A DNA stretch of 64,000 bases, from positions 310,001 through 374,000 of the forward strand of contig NZ_FWFP01000005.1 of the NCBI RefSeq assembly GCF_900172215.1, read 5' to 3'. A program made the position numbers and the translations under genes. Positions 45,491 through 54,369 of this stretch are shown in pieces. The stretch is from Ruegeria meonggei (GTDB lineage Bacteria; Pseudomonadota; Alphaproteobacteria; Rhodobacterales; Rhodobacteraceae). The notes below the pieces were generated by a model that had not been told where the DNA came from, did not search any database, and saw only the letters and a list, made by a program, of their open reading frames with translations. Each line of letters starts with the position of its first letter. Positions within the stretch are counted from its first letter, which is position 1.

Positions 45491-46477
45491 TCAGGAAATC
45501 CTACGTCCTTTCGGTACACTCAGATCCTGTTGCAGCATGTGGGCTTCGAACGCCTTCAGCACAGGAAGGGCGGTATCGCCATACTCGGACATATCCGATG
45601 CCAGCTCAGGGAACAGTTCAAAAAGTTCACGTTTGGTGTCACCGGACATGGCACCCATGCTTGTGTCGCCGGGAAAGAACGACTCGGACCATATGCCTTC
45701 GACATTCACCAATTCATGCCTGTCAAAAAGAATGTGGATGTAGTCTGCACCCACTTCAGGGGAATCCTGCGTGATACTGCGATGGTTAACCAGCCCTTTG
45801 GCTGGAGCAAGCATCATATGGTGCGAATGCCACAGCTCTAACAGCGCGGAAGCGATCACAATGCGATGCTGCGGAGAAATCAACAGGTCGCGTTTGGGAC
45901 GGTCATTGGAAAAGGTCCCGGCCCGAATACGTACTGGGCACAGGTGGGGGGCTCGTTTCAGCTCTGCCGCTGAAAGCCTGCGACGACCGATCCATTGAAC
46001 AGGCTTACTGCTGCCGTCGCCGGTGACCACCTTGTCACCCTGTTCAAGTGTCTCGATCTTCCGCCGCCCTGAGGGTGTAAGGATCAGCGAGCCTGCAGTG
46101 AAACAAACAAACGTTGGAAGAGTATCGTATTGAGAAGGGTTTGCGGTGACGATCGTGTTGTTGGTGTTTGCGATCGTATCGTTAACGCCGACCGTACCCT
46201 GGGTCACGACAATGTATTGAGGGTTCGAGAATTGAAGCAAGGTAAACGTAACCGGCTGTCCGTTCACATCTCCACTATAGGTCTCGAAGGTCTGAAAATT
46301 GGCAGAGTTACCCAAGCCGGGGATTGAGCTGACATCAAATTGTTGGCTTCCATCCGCGTCCGGATCTTCCAGGAAGTTGTCATCGTCGGTGATTGCTACC
46401 TGATAGGCATTCAGAACGGTAACATTAGTACTGCTTAGGGGGTCGACGTTTATTTCATAGACCGTAATGAACTTCAT
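45491..46477 (-). CDS. Hint-domain (hedgehog/intein) protein
   Basis: 328 residues. The N-terminal 120 residues are Thr/Asn/Asp rich, with no signal peptide, and look like an exported beta domain. Then a Hint domain: [31 protein letters not shown] begins with the Cys that performs self-cleavage in intein/hedgehog relatives, followed by [10 protein letters not shown] and the block with SPQHRIVI. The domain is common in Rhodobacteraceae, often with type I secretion. Whether it cleaves itself is unknown. Slightly lower GC than neighbours. Confidence 0.83.
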   Translation of the reverse strand: MKFITVYEINVDPLSSTNVTVLNAYQVAITDDDNFLEDPDADGSQQFDVSSIPGLGNSANFQTFETYSGDVNGQPVTFTLLQFSNPQYIVVTQGTVGVNDTIANTNNTIVTANPSQYDTLPTFVCFTAGSLILTPSGRRKIETLEQGDKVVTGDGSSKPVQWIGRRRLSAAELKRAPHLCPVRIRAGTFSNDRPKRDLLISPQHRIVIASALLELWHSHHMMLAPAKGLVNHRSITQDSPEVGADYIHILFDRHELVNVEGIWSESFFPGDTSMGAMSGDTKRELFELFPELASDMSEYGDTALPVLKAFEAHMLQQDLSVPKGRRIS

Positions 46478-46600
46478 TGCATAATGCCGCCCTTAGGAAC
46501 TCATGTAGAAATTCTTCAGGAAATGGTACACGTTATAGGCGAAAGTAGCCAAGAAAATAGATTTAAAGAAGAAACTCAACCTTATCCCGCACCCATAAAA

Positions 46601-46624
46601 AAACCCCGGTCGAAACCGGGGTTT
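46601..46624 (-). terminator. Rho-independent terminator of pnp
   Basis: A perfect 10-bp stem (AAACCCCGGT and ACCGGGGTTT) with a CGAA tetraloop, 24 bases beyond the pnp stop; the minus strand continues into a run of T. Confidence 0.85.
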
Positions 46625-46647
46625 TCTGTTCGAAGGGATGGGGCAGA

Positions 46648-48798
46648 TTACTCTGCGCCTTCCTCTTTCTTTTCTTTCTTCTCAGGAACGACCTCTTCGC
46701 CGGTTTCCTGATCGACAACCTTCATCGACAGGCGAACCTTGCCGCGGTCGTCAAAGCCCAACAGCTTGACCTTTACTTCCTGACCTTCTTTCAGAACGTC
46801 TGAGGGATGGTTCAGGCGGCGGTTTTCGATCTGGGATACGTGGACCAGACCGTCGCGCTTGCCGAAAAAGTTCACGAAGGCGCCGAAATCAACGATTTTG
46901 ACGACCTTACCGGTGTAAACCTGACCTTCTTCCGGCTCAGCCACGATCGAGTGGATCATGTCATAGGCCTTCTGGATCGATTCACCATCGGGCGAGGCGA
47001 TCTTGATCACACCGTCGTCGTTGATGTCGACCTTGGCACCGGATACTTCAACGATCTCACGGATCACCTTACCGCCCGAGCCGATCACTTCACGGATCTT
47101 GTCGGTGGGGATGTTCATGGTCTCGATGCGTGGCGCGTGGACCGAGAATTCGTTGGTCTCGGACAGGGCTTTGCCCATCTCAGCCAGGATGTGCATCCGG
47201 CCGTCCTTGGCTTGCGCCAGGGCTTTTTCCATGATCTCGGGTGTGATGCCCGCAACCTTGATGTCCATCTGCAGCGAGGTGATGCCGTTTTCGGTACCCG
47301 CGACCTTGAAGTCCATGTCGCCCAGGTGGTCTTCGTCACCCAGAATGTCGGACAGGATGGCATAATCGCCGTCATCTTCCAGGATCAGACCCATGGCCAC
47401 ACCGGCAACCGCCGCTTTCAGCGGCACGCCTGCATCCATCATCGACAGCGAGCCGCCGCAGACAGACGCCATCGAGGACGATCCGTTGGATTCAGTGATC
47501 TCGGATACGATACGGATCGTATAGGGGAAATCGGTGGCCGCAGGCAGAACCGCCTGCAACGCGCGCCATGCCAACTTGCCGTGGCCGATTTCACGACGAC
47601 CAGGGCCCATGACCCGGCCAACTTCACCAACCGAGTAGGGAGGGAAGTTATAGTGCAGCAGGAAGTTCGATTTGAAGTTGCCATGCAGCGCGTCGATGAA
47701 CTGTTCATCGTCACCGGTGCCCAGCGTGGTTACAGCCAGCGCCTGCGTTTCACCACGGGTGAACAGGGCCGAACCATGTGTGCGTGGCAGCATCGAGGTT
47801 TCCGCAACGATCCCGCGAATATCGGTGGTCGAACGACCGTCGATCCGCTTGCCGCCTTTGACGACGTCACCGCGCAGAATGCCAGCTTCCAGCTTTTTCA
47901 TGGCTGAACCGAGGTTGCCGTCTTCCAGCTGTTCTTCGCTCAGGGCTTCTTTGATCGCAACACGGGCTGCGGCAACAGCGGCGGTGCGCTCTTGCTTGTC
48001 AGTGATCGCGAATGCGGCGCGCATCTGCTCTTCACCGGCGGCTTTGACGGCCGCGGACAGCTCGGAATAGTCAGGCGCCTGGAAATCAAACGGCTCTTTC
48101 GCGGCGACTTCGGCCAGATCAATGATCAGGTCGATCACCGGCTGAATCTGCTCGTGGGCGAATTTGACTGCGCCCAGCATTTCGGCCTCGGACAGTTCAT
48201 AGGCTTCGGATTCAACCATCATCACGGCGTCTTTGGTCCCGGCAACAACCAGATCCAGGCGCTGTTCGGGGTTCAGGCGCAGGTCCTGCATGTCATCAAC
48301 GGTTGGGTTCAGGACGTAATCGCCATCCTCAAAACCAACGCGGCAACCAGCGATCGGGCCCATGAACGGCGCACCAGACAGGGTCAGCGCGGCGGATGCC
48401 GCGATCATCGCAACCATGTCAGGGTCGTTGACCAGATCGTGGGACAGCACGGTGCACATCACCAGAACTTCGTTCTTGAAGCCGTCAACAAACAGCGGGC
48501 GGATCGGACGGTCGATCAGACGCGCGGTCAGCGTCTCTTTTTCGGTCGGGCGCGCCTCGCGCTTGAAAAAGCCGCCCGGAACTTTACCGGCAGCATAGTA
48601 TTTTTCCTGATAGTGGACGGTCAGCGGGAAAAAGTCCTGACCGGGCTTTTGGGCGCGGGCAAAGGTCACGTTCGCCATGACGCTGGTTTCGCCCAGCGTG
48701 GCAATCACACTGCCGTCGGCCTGACGGGCAACCTTGCCTGTTTCCAGTGTCAGCGTCTCTTCGCCCCACTGGATAGATTTCTTTGTTACATCAAACAT
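46648..48798 (-). CDS. pnp: Polyribonucleotide nucleotidyltransferase (PNPase)
   Basis: 3'-5' phosphorolytic exoribonuclease of the degradosome. 716 residues: first RNase PH domain (1-140, with [14 protein letters not shown]), helical linker, second RNase PH domain (about 315-545, with [12 protein letters not shown] and the phosphate/metal residues around [26 protein letters not shown]), KH domain ([11 protein letters not shown]) and S1 domain ([28 protein letters not shown]), ending in an acidic-basic tail. In most relatives it follows rpsO directly; here about 5 kb of other genes separate them. The 195-base upstream region is GC-rich and may hold the autoregulatory leader. Confidence 0.97.
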   Translation of the reverse strand: MFDVTKKSIQWGEETLTLETGKVARQADGSVIATLGETSVMANVTFARAQKPGQDFFPLTVHYQEKYYAAGKVPGGFFKREARPTEKETLTARLIDRPIRPLFVDGFKNEVLVMCTVLSHDLVNDPDMVAMIAASAALTLSGAPFMGPIAGCRVGFEDGDYVLNPTVDDMQDLRLNPEQRLDLVVAGTKDAVMMVESEAYELSEAEMLGAVKFAHEQIQPVIDLIIDLAEVAAKEPFDFQAPDYSELSAAVKAAGEEQMRAAFAITDKQERTAAVAAARVAIKEALSEEQLEDGNLGSAMKKLEAGILRGDVVKGGKRIDGRSTTDIRGIVAETSMLPRTHGSALFTRGETQALAVTTLGTGDDEQFIDALHGNFKSNFLLHYNFPPYSVGEVGRVMGPGRREIGHGKLAWRALQAVLPAATDFPYTIRIVSEITESNGSSSMASVCGGSLSMMDAGVPLKAAVAGVAMGLILEDDGDYAILSDILGDEDHLGDMDFKVAGTENGITSLQMDIKVAGITPEIMEKALAQAKDGRMHILAEMGKALSETNEFSVHAPRIETMNIPTDKIREVIGSGGKVIREIVEVSGAKVDINDDGVIKIASPDGESIQKAYDMIHSIVAEPEEGQVYTGKVVKIVDFGAFVNFFGKRDGLVHVSQIENRRLNHPSDVLKEGQEVKVKLLGFDDRGKVRLSMKVVDQETGEEVVPEKKEKKEEGAE

Positions 48799-48993
48799 AT
48801 GCGTATCCTAGAAGGGAGCACTCCCGCCCCTGCGGGTCTCCCGTTTGCGTGGCGGCCCCATTGCCGCCGACCCCATTTTATCTTCCGTTGAAGTGCCGGG
48901 GTCATGGCACAACGTCTCAGATGCTGCGCGCATACATGAGAACGGGCAGAAAGAAAAGGGGAACTGAGCGGGTCGGAAAATCAGCTGTCGCCC

Positions 48994-49896
48994 CTATTCT
49001 GTGAGGCTGCGCAACTGCTGCCACACCAGATCAATGGCCTGGTGTTCCTGTCCGGCTTTGCGGGCAGCACAGATGTTCCATGTGATCTGTGGTCGGGTTT
49101 CGATCAGCTTAACGGATCCCGCCGCAACAAGTTCGGCAAAGGTTTCCGGCATACCGCCAACAACAAGCCTGTCATCTTCCAACAAAGAAGTCAGAAAGGC
49201 GTAATCGTCGCTTTCGACCTGTGGCAAAACCCTGACCCTTTCTGCGGCCTCTTCGGTTCCACCCAGTGCCTGCGTCACCGCCGCGCGCCAATGTTTGTGC
49301 AAGTGAGGAGAGGCAAACGGGTGTGAAAACACTTCGTTCAAAGTCACACCGCCTGCCTTGTGCAATGGGTGCGAGACATGGGCGGCAAAAACCACAGCAC
49401 GCTTTTCGAACATCATCAGTTCGATGTTCTCGGCCTCGGGTGTGTGAGTCAGGTCTCCGACATAGATATCGATCTCGTTGCTTTCCAGCATTTCAATCGG
49501 GGCTTGCCGGGCGTCGACCGCAATGCGAAAGCGCAGCTCAGGTGAAATCTGCAGCGCCTTGCGCAGAGCAGGTTTGATCAGCGTGCGCGGGGTCAGCGGC
49601 CCGCATCCGATATGCACGATCTGCCTGTTGTTTTCGCGGATATGGGCAATCTGTCGGTCGCAGGCGTGCATCTCGGTCTGCAGTTTGCGGGCCACCGGCA
49701 GGAATTCTGCGCCCTTACGTGTCAGGCCGCTGTTGCCGCGTTTGCGGTGAAACAGGGTAAACCCAACCTGCGCCTCGGCCATGGCCACATAACGCGACAG
49801 TGAGGCGTTCGAGACGCCCATCCGCCGGGCCGCGTCCTGGAAATTTCCGGTTTCCGCCAGAATCAGGACTGCGGAAAGGGGGTTTTCGCCCAGCAT
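48994..49896 (-). CDS. LysR-family transcriptional regulator, divergent from sulfatase
   Basis: 300 residues. HTH at about 4-60: SAVLILAETGNFQDAARRMGVSNASLSRYVAMAEAQVGFTLFHRK; effector domain from about 90 with IVHIGCGPLTPRTLIKPAL. Its gene faces away from the arylsulfatase gene with a 144-base intergenic region that has an imperfect inverted repeat, so it is probably the regulator of that gene. Inducer unknown. Confidence 0.88.
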   Translation of the reverse strand: MLGENPLSAVLILAETGNFQDAARRMGVSNASLSRYVAMAEAQVGFTLFHRKRGNSGLTRKGAEFLPVARKLQTEMHACDRQIAHIRENNRQIVHIGCGPLTPRTLIKPALRKALQISPELRFRIAVDARQAPIEMLESNEIDIYVGDLTHTPEAENIELMMFEKRAVVFAAHVSHPLHKAGGVTLNEVFSHPFASPHLHKHWRAAVTQALGGTEEAAERVRVLPQVESDDYAFLTSLLEDDRLVVGGMPETFAELVAAGSVKLIETRPQITWNICAARKAGQEHQAIDLVWQQLRSLTE

Positions 49897-49930
49897 TGTG
49901 TGACCTCAAATTTCAGTTTCGAACCTTTAC

Positions 49931-49956
49931 GTTTCACATTCTGCAAAAATGTAAAC
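49931..49956. promoter_or_regulatory. Imperfect inverted repeat in the LysR-sulfatase intergenic region
   Basis: GTTTCACATT and AATGTAAAC face each other seven bases apart, matching except for one extra base in the left arm. Placement 35 bases upstream of the LysR start fits an LTTR recognition site. It is weak evidence without a comparison to related genomes. Confidence 0.3.
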
Positions 49957-50040
49957 CCAAGTTGCGATCTGGCCGGGGCACCCGCTAGGACATGGTAGAT
50001 AAAGATGTGGCCCATTCCGGCATTCAGGAGAGCAAAAACC

Positions 50041-51609
50041 TTGTTTCAGATCAAATCCTTAACTATTGGCCTCGCGGCTGCATTCAGCGCTGTGGCGACA
50101 CTGTCGGCCGCAGAAACCCAGCCGCCCAATATTCTGGTCATCATGGCCGATGATGTGGGCTGGGCCAGTCTTGGCAGCTATCATCAAGGCGTAAAAAGCA
50201 TCCAGACCCCAAATTTGGATCAACTGGCCGCTGAAGGCGCACGCCTTACGGATTACTACGCTCAACCCAGTTGCACCGCAGGGCGTTCGGCCTTTATCAC
50301 TGGCCAGTTCCCGGTGCGCACCGGCATGCACACGGTTGGCCTGCCCGGCGATCCCGTCGGGCTCAGCGATGAGGATCCGACGCTCGCCAACATCCTGAAA
50401 ACCATGGGCTATGCCACTGGCCAGTTTGGCAAGAACCACCTGGGTGATCTGAACAAGTTTCTGCCCACTGTCAAAGGGTTCGATGAATATTGGGGCTGGC
50501 TGTATCACCTGAACGCGATGGAATACACATCCGACCCGGACTGGCCTGATGATCCGGCATTTGCGGCCCAGTTTGGTCCGCGTAACATTATCCATTCCTA
50601 TGCGACCGATACGGTTGACGAAACTGTTGATCCCCGTTGGGGCGTAGTTGGTAAGCAGCGTATCGTCGACGACGGCCCCGCCCCAGCAGAGCGTCAGAAA
50701 ACGCTGGATGACGAGGTGACTGCCCATACGATCGACTTCATCGACCGTGCGGTCGAAAGCGACACACCGTTCTTTGTCTGGATGGCCCCGGCGCGGGCGC
50801 ATGTCTGGACCCATCTGAGCCCGGAATACGAAGCCATGCTGGGCGATGGGCGCGGATTGCAGGACGTTGTGATGAAAGAGCTCGACAACAACGTCGGCAA
50901 GGTCACCGCACATCTTGAGGAACTGGGGATCACGGACAATACCATCGTCATCTTCACTTCGGACAATGGTCCCGAAACGATGACCTGGCCAGATGGCGGA
51001 ACAACACCTTTCCACGGTGAAAAGGGCACCACTTGGGAGGGCGGCTTTCGCGTTCCTGCGATCATTCGCTGGCCCGGTGAGATTGCCGAAGGTCAGGTAC
51101 TGAATGGCATCTTTGACGGTATGGACTGGATGCCTACGCTGGTTGCTGCCGCCGGAGGCTCAAAGGATCTACCGTCGGATCTGTTGCAGGGGTTTGAGGG
51201 GTATCAGGTGCATTTGGACGGGTATAATCAGCTGTCCTATCTGACAGGTGAGACCCCCAGCAACCGCAAGGAGATCGTCTATTACGAAGGAACAGATCTT
51301 CAGGCCGTGCGTTACAATGACTGGAAAGCCCATTTCACCATTCAGGAAAACGGATGGGCGGGGCCCAAAGATGAGTTGAACGCGCCCCTGTTGTTCAATC
51401 TGCGTCGCGATCCCTACGAGAAAGCGGCAGAAGAGTCCGGCATGTACACCCGCTGGATGGGCAACAAGATGTGGGCCTTTGGTCCGGCGGCCCGGCTGGT
51501 TCAGGCGCATCTGGCCAGTTTCGCCGAATTCCCGCCTCGTGGTGCGTCGGTTGGAAACGAAACTCATGTCGAAGAACAAGTCAGCAGCGAAGGCGGCATG
51601 TCCCAGTAA
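50041..51609 (+). CDS. Arylsulfatase (type I, formylglycine-dependent), exported
   Basis: Hydrolyses a sulfate ester. 522 residues when begun at the TTG at 50041, which has AGGAG ten bases upstream and gives a clean signal peptide (FQIKSLTIGLAAAFSAVATLSAAE); an ATG at 50005 adds 12 residues but lacks a site. Sulfatase motifs: NILVIMADDVGW with the metal Asp pair, SCTAGRSAFITGQ whose Cys in C-x-A-x-R becomes formylglycine, GKNHLGD, and TSDNGPE. An anaerobic-type or FGE maturase is not in the window. Divergent from a LysR regulator. Periplasmic, substrate unknown; marine sulfated polysaccharides or small esters are possible. Confidence 0.88.
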   Translation: MFQIKSLTIGLAAAFSAVATLSAAETQPPNILVIMADDVGWASLGSYHQGVKSIQTPNLDQLAAEGARLTDYYAQPSCTAGRSAFITGQFPVRTGMHTVGLPGDPVGLSDEDPTLANILKTMGYATGQFGKNHLGDLNKFLPTVKGFDEYWGWLYHLNAMEYTSDPDWPDDPAFAAQFGPRNIIHSYATDTVDETVDPRWGVVGKQRIVDDGPAPAERQKTLDDEVTAHTIDFIDRAVESDTPFFVWMAPARAHVWTHLSPEYEAMLGDGRGLQDVVMKELDNNVGKVTAHLEELGITDNTIVIFTSDNGPETMTWPDGGTTPFHGEKGTTWEGGFRVPAIIRWPGEIAEGQVLNGIFDGMDWMPTLVAAAGGSKDLPSDLLQGFEGYQVHLDGYNQLSYLTGETPSNRKEIVYYEGTDLQAVRYNDWKAHFTIQENGWAGPKDELNAPLLFNLRRDPYEKAAEESGMYTRWMGNKMWAFGPAARLVQAHLASFAEFPPRGASVGNETHVEEQVSSEGGMSQ

Positions 51610-51635
51610 CGCCCTCAACACCTGTTCCGACACTG

Positions 51636-51666
51636 AAAGCGCCCATCATTGTGTGGGCGCTTTTTT
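51636..51666 (+). terminator. Rho-independent terminator of the sulfatase gene
   Basis: A perfect 10-bp stem (AAAGCGCCCA and TGGGCGCTTT) with an 8-base loop and a run of six T, 27 bases after the sulfatase stop. Confidence 0.85.
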
Positions 51667-51864
51667 GTTATTCTCTAACATAATTCACGCTGTATATGTT
51701 TTGTGAAAATATGATGATCGTAAAGGCTTTTAACACTAAGTCCGCGGTCAAATGGACGGATACGCGCCAAGGGGGGTAGACTATTCAAACCCCTCAGCCG
51801 ACCGAATACATTGGCGTTTGCACCCAACGAACGGAGGGGCAGTCGAAGGGCTCAAACGAAGAAA

Positions 51865-52639
51865 ATGCTGGATACGGTTCCACGGGTCTATGACTTTGAG
51901 ACCGAATACGAACTCGGACAGGATAACGTCCGCCCTTTCGGTTTGGACATTCATAATCCGGTCTTTTGATCTCAAGCATCCTGATCTTTGCGTTCGTCCT
52001 GATCGCATTGGCCAACCAAAAGGCCGCGGCCACGCTCTTTGGCAGGCTCAGGCCCTGGCTGACCAGTACGTTTGACTGGTTTCTGGTCTTGTCCGTCGAC
52101 GCGATTACCCTGTTCTGTCTGGCGTTGATCCTACTGCCGGTTTGCAAGGTTCGGATCGGTGGTCCAGACGCCACCCCCGACTATTCCTATGCGGACTGGA
52201 TCGCGATGATGTTTGCCGCGGGTATCGGTATCGGGCTGTTGTTCTTCGGTGTTATGGAGCCGGTCTATTTCAACTTTGCCGAGGGCGGGAACGCTGTTCC
52301 ACTGGGCATCGATAAAGCGGTTCCGGGCAATGAATACGCTGGCGTCGTTGGCACCATTCACCATTGGGGCCTAGAAGGCTAGGCGGTATATGCCGCAGTT
52401 GGTCTGGCCCTGGCGATCTTCAGCTACAACCTGGGCCTGCCGCCAACCCTGCGGTAAGCGTTCTACCCTATCCTGGGAGCGCGCGTTTGGGGTTGGTGGC
52501 CATTGCATTGCTGTAGGGCGGAGGATTGGCAGCCCTGCAAGGCGCGGCGGTATCGACTGGTAGCCCGTTCACGCTGGTCGTTCTGGTGATGTGCTACTGC
52601 CTGTGGTTGGCGCTGAAATCGGAACGGTCGAAGATGTAA
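51865..52639 (+). pseudogene. BCCT-family betaine/choline transporter, decayed remnant
   Basis: Begins with MLDTVPRVYDFETEYELGQ, then a frameshift near 51965 moves the frame into the first helices (SSILIFAFVLIALANQKA, WFLVLSVDAITLFCLALILL, the BCCT signature DWIAMMFAAGIGIGLLFFGV). Stops follow at 52380 (TAG after HHWGLEG) and near 52456 (TAA). After GARVWGW the sequence jumps to the last helix and C-terminal end (GGGLAALQGAAVSTGSPF, then LWLALKSERSKM), with another in-frame TAG between. Roughly seven central helices are deleted. The intact protein would import glycine betaine or choline; this one cannot. Confidence 0.9.
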
Positions 52640-52660
52640 CACCCTAAAAACCAAGCACTG

Positions 52661-52688
52661 AAACGCCCGCCGAAAGGCGGGCGTTTTT
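52661..52688 (+). terminator. Rho-independent terminator after the BCCT remnant
   Basis: A perfect 11-bp stem (AAACGCCCGCC and GGCGGGCGTTT) closed by GAAA, ending in a T-run. It still stands 21 bases after the ruined gene, marking its original 3' end. Confidence 0.85.
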
Positions 52689-52777
52689 CGTGGCAAGGGT
52701 AGGCGACCCAATACGCAAGCGCCTATTTTGTCCGAAGTTCCGCAGGCACCGGGCGAGGGATGTCCAGAAATATACCC

Positions 52778-52806
52778 TTGAAGTTATATACCACAAAGAT
52801 TATATT
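52778..52806 (+). promoter_or_regulatory. Sigma-70-type promoter of the toxin-antitoxin-like operon
   Basis: TTGAAG and TATATT separated by exactly 17 bases, in an AT-rich stretch ending 17 bases before the proposed GTG start at 52824. Unusually close to consensus for this GC-rich genome. Confidence 0.5.
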
Positions 52807-52823
52807 GAGGGTCCGAAGGCAAA

Positions 52824-53201
52824 GTGGAGACATGTGGATTGTCGCGAGAAGTAGAGCCTGTGCCAGAGTTTCATGACGAAGTTCTGGAGAGCTTTAAAAA
52901 GCCAACATCAAAATGCGTTGCGGGTGCCGACTTCCTCATTGAAGAACTTGAAGAGCAGGACCCGGACCTGAATGAAAGATGCGGGCTGCTTGATAACCGC
53001 TACGAAGTTTATGCGCTTTCGGTGCCAGAGTGCCGGGGTAACGTTTTGATTGTGTCTCTGGATACATCCAAAAAACGGCCGTGGCCATGTACCCTGCATG
53101 GCCTGATTTCGCGACGTGGCAGACCGTGTGAGACCGGCCGTCAATTGGCCACGATACACTTCAATTTAATCGACCCAAGTTGGGAGCCAGCAAATGACTA
53201 A
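52824..53201 (+). CDS. Hypothetical protein, candidate toxin of a TA-like pair
   Basis: 125 residues from a GTG at 52824 (AAGG five bases upstream). No family recognised. It is acidic at the N-terminus (EVEPVPEFHDEVLESF, LIEELEEQDPDLN) and more basic and Cys-containing later (DTSKKRPWPCTLHGL). An alternative ATG at 52832 opens a different frame (MWIVAR...) that ends after 14 codons; a frameshift joining the two cannot be excluded. It overlaps the XRE-type gene by 8 bases, in toxin-then-antitoxin order as in HigBA, but the sequence does not resemble HigB/RelE. Confidence 0.5.
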   Translation: METCGLSREVEPVPEFHDEVLESFKKPTSKCVAGADFLIEELEEQDPDLNERCGLLDNRYEVYALSVPECRGNVLIVSLDTSKKRPWPCTLHGLISRRGRPCETGRQLATIHFNLIDPSWEPAND

Positions 53202-53544
53202 GAGGACTTTCAGGGCTGAACTTCACAAAATACGACCGGATATCGCCCAGGAAACAAAACACAATCAGGTCAAAAGAAAGCTCGCTTTGGCACTGCGCGC
53301 CCTCCGCAAAGAGAAGCGCATGACCCAAAAAGATATCGAGCGGAACTCAACGCTGACCCAGCCGGTAATTTCCAGGCTGGAGGCGCCGATTGGTGCGTTG
53401 CCGAACTGGGATACAATCGTTCGGTATATCGAGGCGTGCAATGGTCATATGCTTGTCGGCTTTTCGGCGCACAAGCTGGATGAGATGGATTATGTTGATC
53501 CAGAGGCCAGCAACAGTGAATTGGTAGCGGCACTAGCTGTTTGA
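53194..53544 (+). CDS. XRE-family HTH protein, candidate antitoxin
   Basis: 116 residues. Central helix-turn-helix: KLALALRALRKEKRMTQKDIERNSTLTQPVISRLEAP, then NWDTIVRYIEACNGHMLVGFSAH, the arrangement of HigA-type antitoxins and related repressors. It overlaps the upstream gene by 8 bases and the downstream membrane-protein gene by 1 (TGATG), so three proteins are made from one message. Likely autorepressor of the promoter near 52780. Confidence 0.75.
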   Translation: MTKRTFRAELHKIRPDIAQETKHNQVKRKLALALRALRKEKRMTQKDIERNSTLTQPVISRLEAPIGALPNWDTIVRYIEACNGHMLVGFSAHKLDEMDYVDPEASNSELVAALAV

Positions 53545-53834
53545 TGTCGAACGCTGACATCCACTGGTGGCTGAATCTGGCCACGATGATCGGCATTGCC
53601 ATATTGGCTTTTCCGGTGTGGTCGTTGAATAACCGAAAGAAAAAGCTGCAAGAAGTGCGCGACGCCCTTCCGCAAGAGCCAAAGGCCTTCAAAGACAAAG
53701 TCAAATCCATTCTGGTGACAAAACGCGATCAGGATGTCGCCGACTGGCGACCAATCGACGAGAGATGCCTGTGGATCGGATATGTCTGCCTGCTGGGCAG
53801 TGCCATAATTCGGTTGTTCTACCCGCTGGGCTAA
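53544..53834 (+). CDS. Small two-helix membrane protein in TA-like operon
   Basis: 96 residues from the ATG at 53544 overlapping the XRE stop. A hydrophobic segment at about 8-26 (WLNLATMIGIAILAFPVWSL) and another at the end (CLWIGYVCLLGSAIIRLFY) enclose a basic cytoplasmic or periplasmic loop (NNRKKKLQEVRDALPQEPKAFKDKVKS). Not recognised. A membrane protein as third member of a toxin-antitoxin-like operon is unusual and could point to a membrane-acting effector. Confidence 0.6.
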   Translation: MSNADIHWWLNLATMIGIAILAFPVWSLNNRKKKLQEVRDALPQEPKAFKDKVKSILVTKRDQDVADWRPIDERCLWIGYVCLLGSAIIRLFYPLG

Positions 53835-53890
53835 GGGACGCCGACCGTAAGCCCAAGTGCAGACTGTCGAAGCTGTCTTCCTGAAATGCA

Positions 53891-53915
53891 TACGCCCGCC
53901 AAAATGGCGGGCGTA
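53891..53915. terminator. Hairpin between the TA-like operon and rpsO
   Basis: A perfect 10-bp stem (TACGCCCGCC and GGCGGGCGTA) with a 5-base loop, between convergent transcripts. T-runs are weak on both sides. Confidence 0.6.
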
Positions 53916-53955
53916 ATAATCAGATAGCCAGGGCGCAAGGCCCGTGCAAACGCGA

Positions 53956-54225
53956 TTAGCGGCGGATGCCCAGCTTTTTGATCAGGTCCTGGTAACGCGC
54001 TTCTTCTTTGCCTTTCAGGTAGTCCAGCAGCTTACGGCGCTGGGCGACCATCTTCAGCAGACCACGACGACCGTGGTTGTCTTTTTTGTGGGTCTTGAAG
54101 TGCTCGGTCAGGGTGGTGATGCGCGAGGTCAGGATGGCAACCTGGACTTCTGGCGAACCGGTGTCGCCGTCCTTGGTGCCGAATTCTTTCATAACGCGTG
54201 CTTTTTCAACAGCAGTAATCGACAT
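53956..54225 (-). CDS. rpsO: 30S ribosomal protein S15
   Basis: 89 residues, the universal length, from the ATG at 54225 (AAAGGAG upstream). The sequence [28 protein letters not shown] and [30 protein letters not shown] is unmistakable, with the 16S-binding residues HKKD..GRRGL. Part of the ancestral rbfA-truB-rpsO-pnp order, which is here interrupted on both sides. Confidence 0.98.
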   Translation of the reverse strand: MSITAVEKARVMKEFGTKDGDTGSPEVQVAILTSRITTLTEHFKTHKKDNHGRRGLLKMVAQRRKLLDYLKGKEEARYQDLIKKLGIRR

Positions 54226-54369
54226 CGGGGTCTCCTTTAAAAGGTTAGAGTGAATGGCGCAGGCCGGGATGTCGTCCAGCACAGGCCCATGGAGAGAACC
54301 GCATCGATTCCGATACGGATGCGCGCATATATGCGGATTTTCAGCAAATGGCAAAAGGTTTCTGCAAGT

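Noticed and set aside
46807-47907. 366-residue open frame on the plus strand
   Set aside because: Antisense shadow of pnp; no ribosome-binding site or family motif.
52824-52880. Frameshift joining MWIVAR (ATG at 52832) to the downstream frame
   Set aside because: The GTG at 52824 already gives an uninterrupted frame with an AAGG site; a frameshift is possible but not needed.
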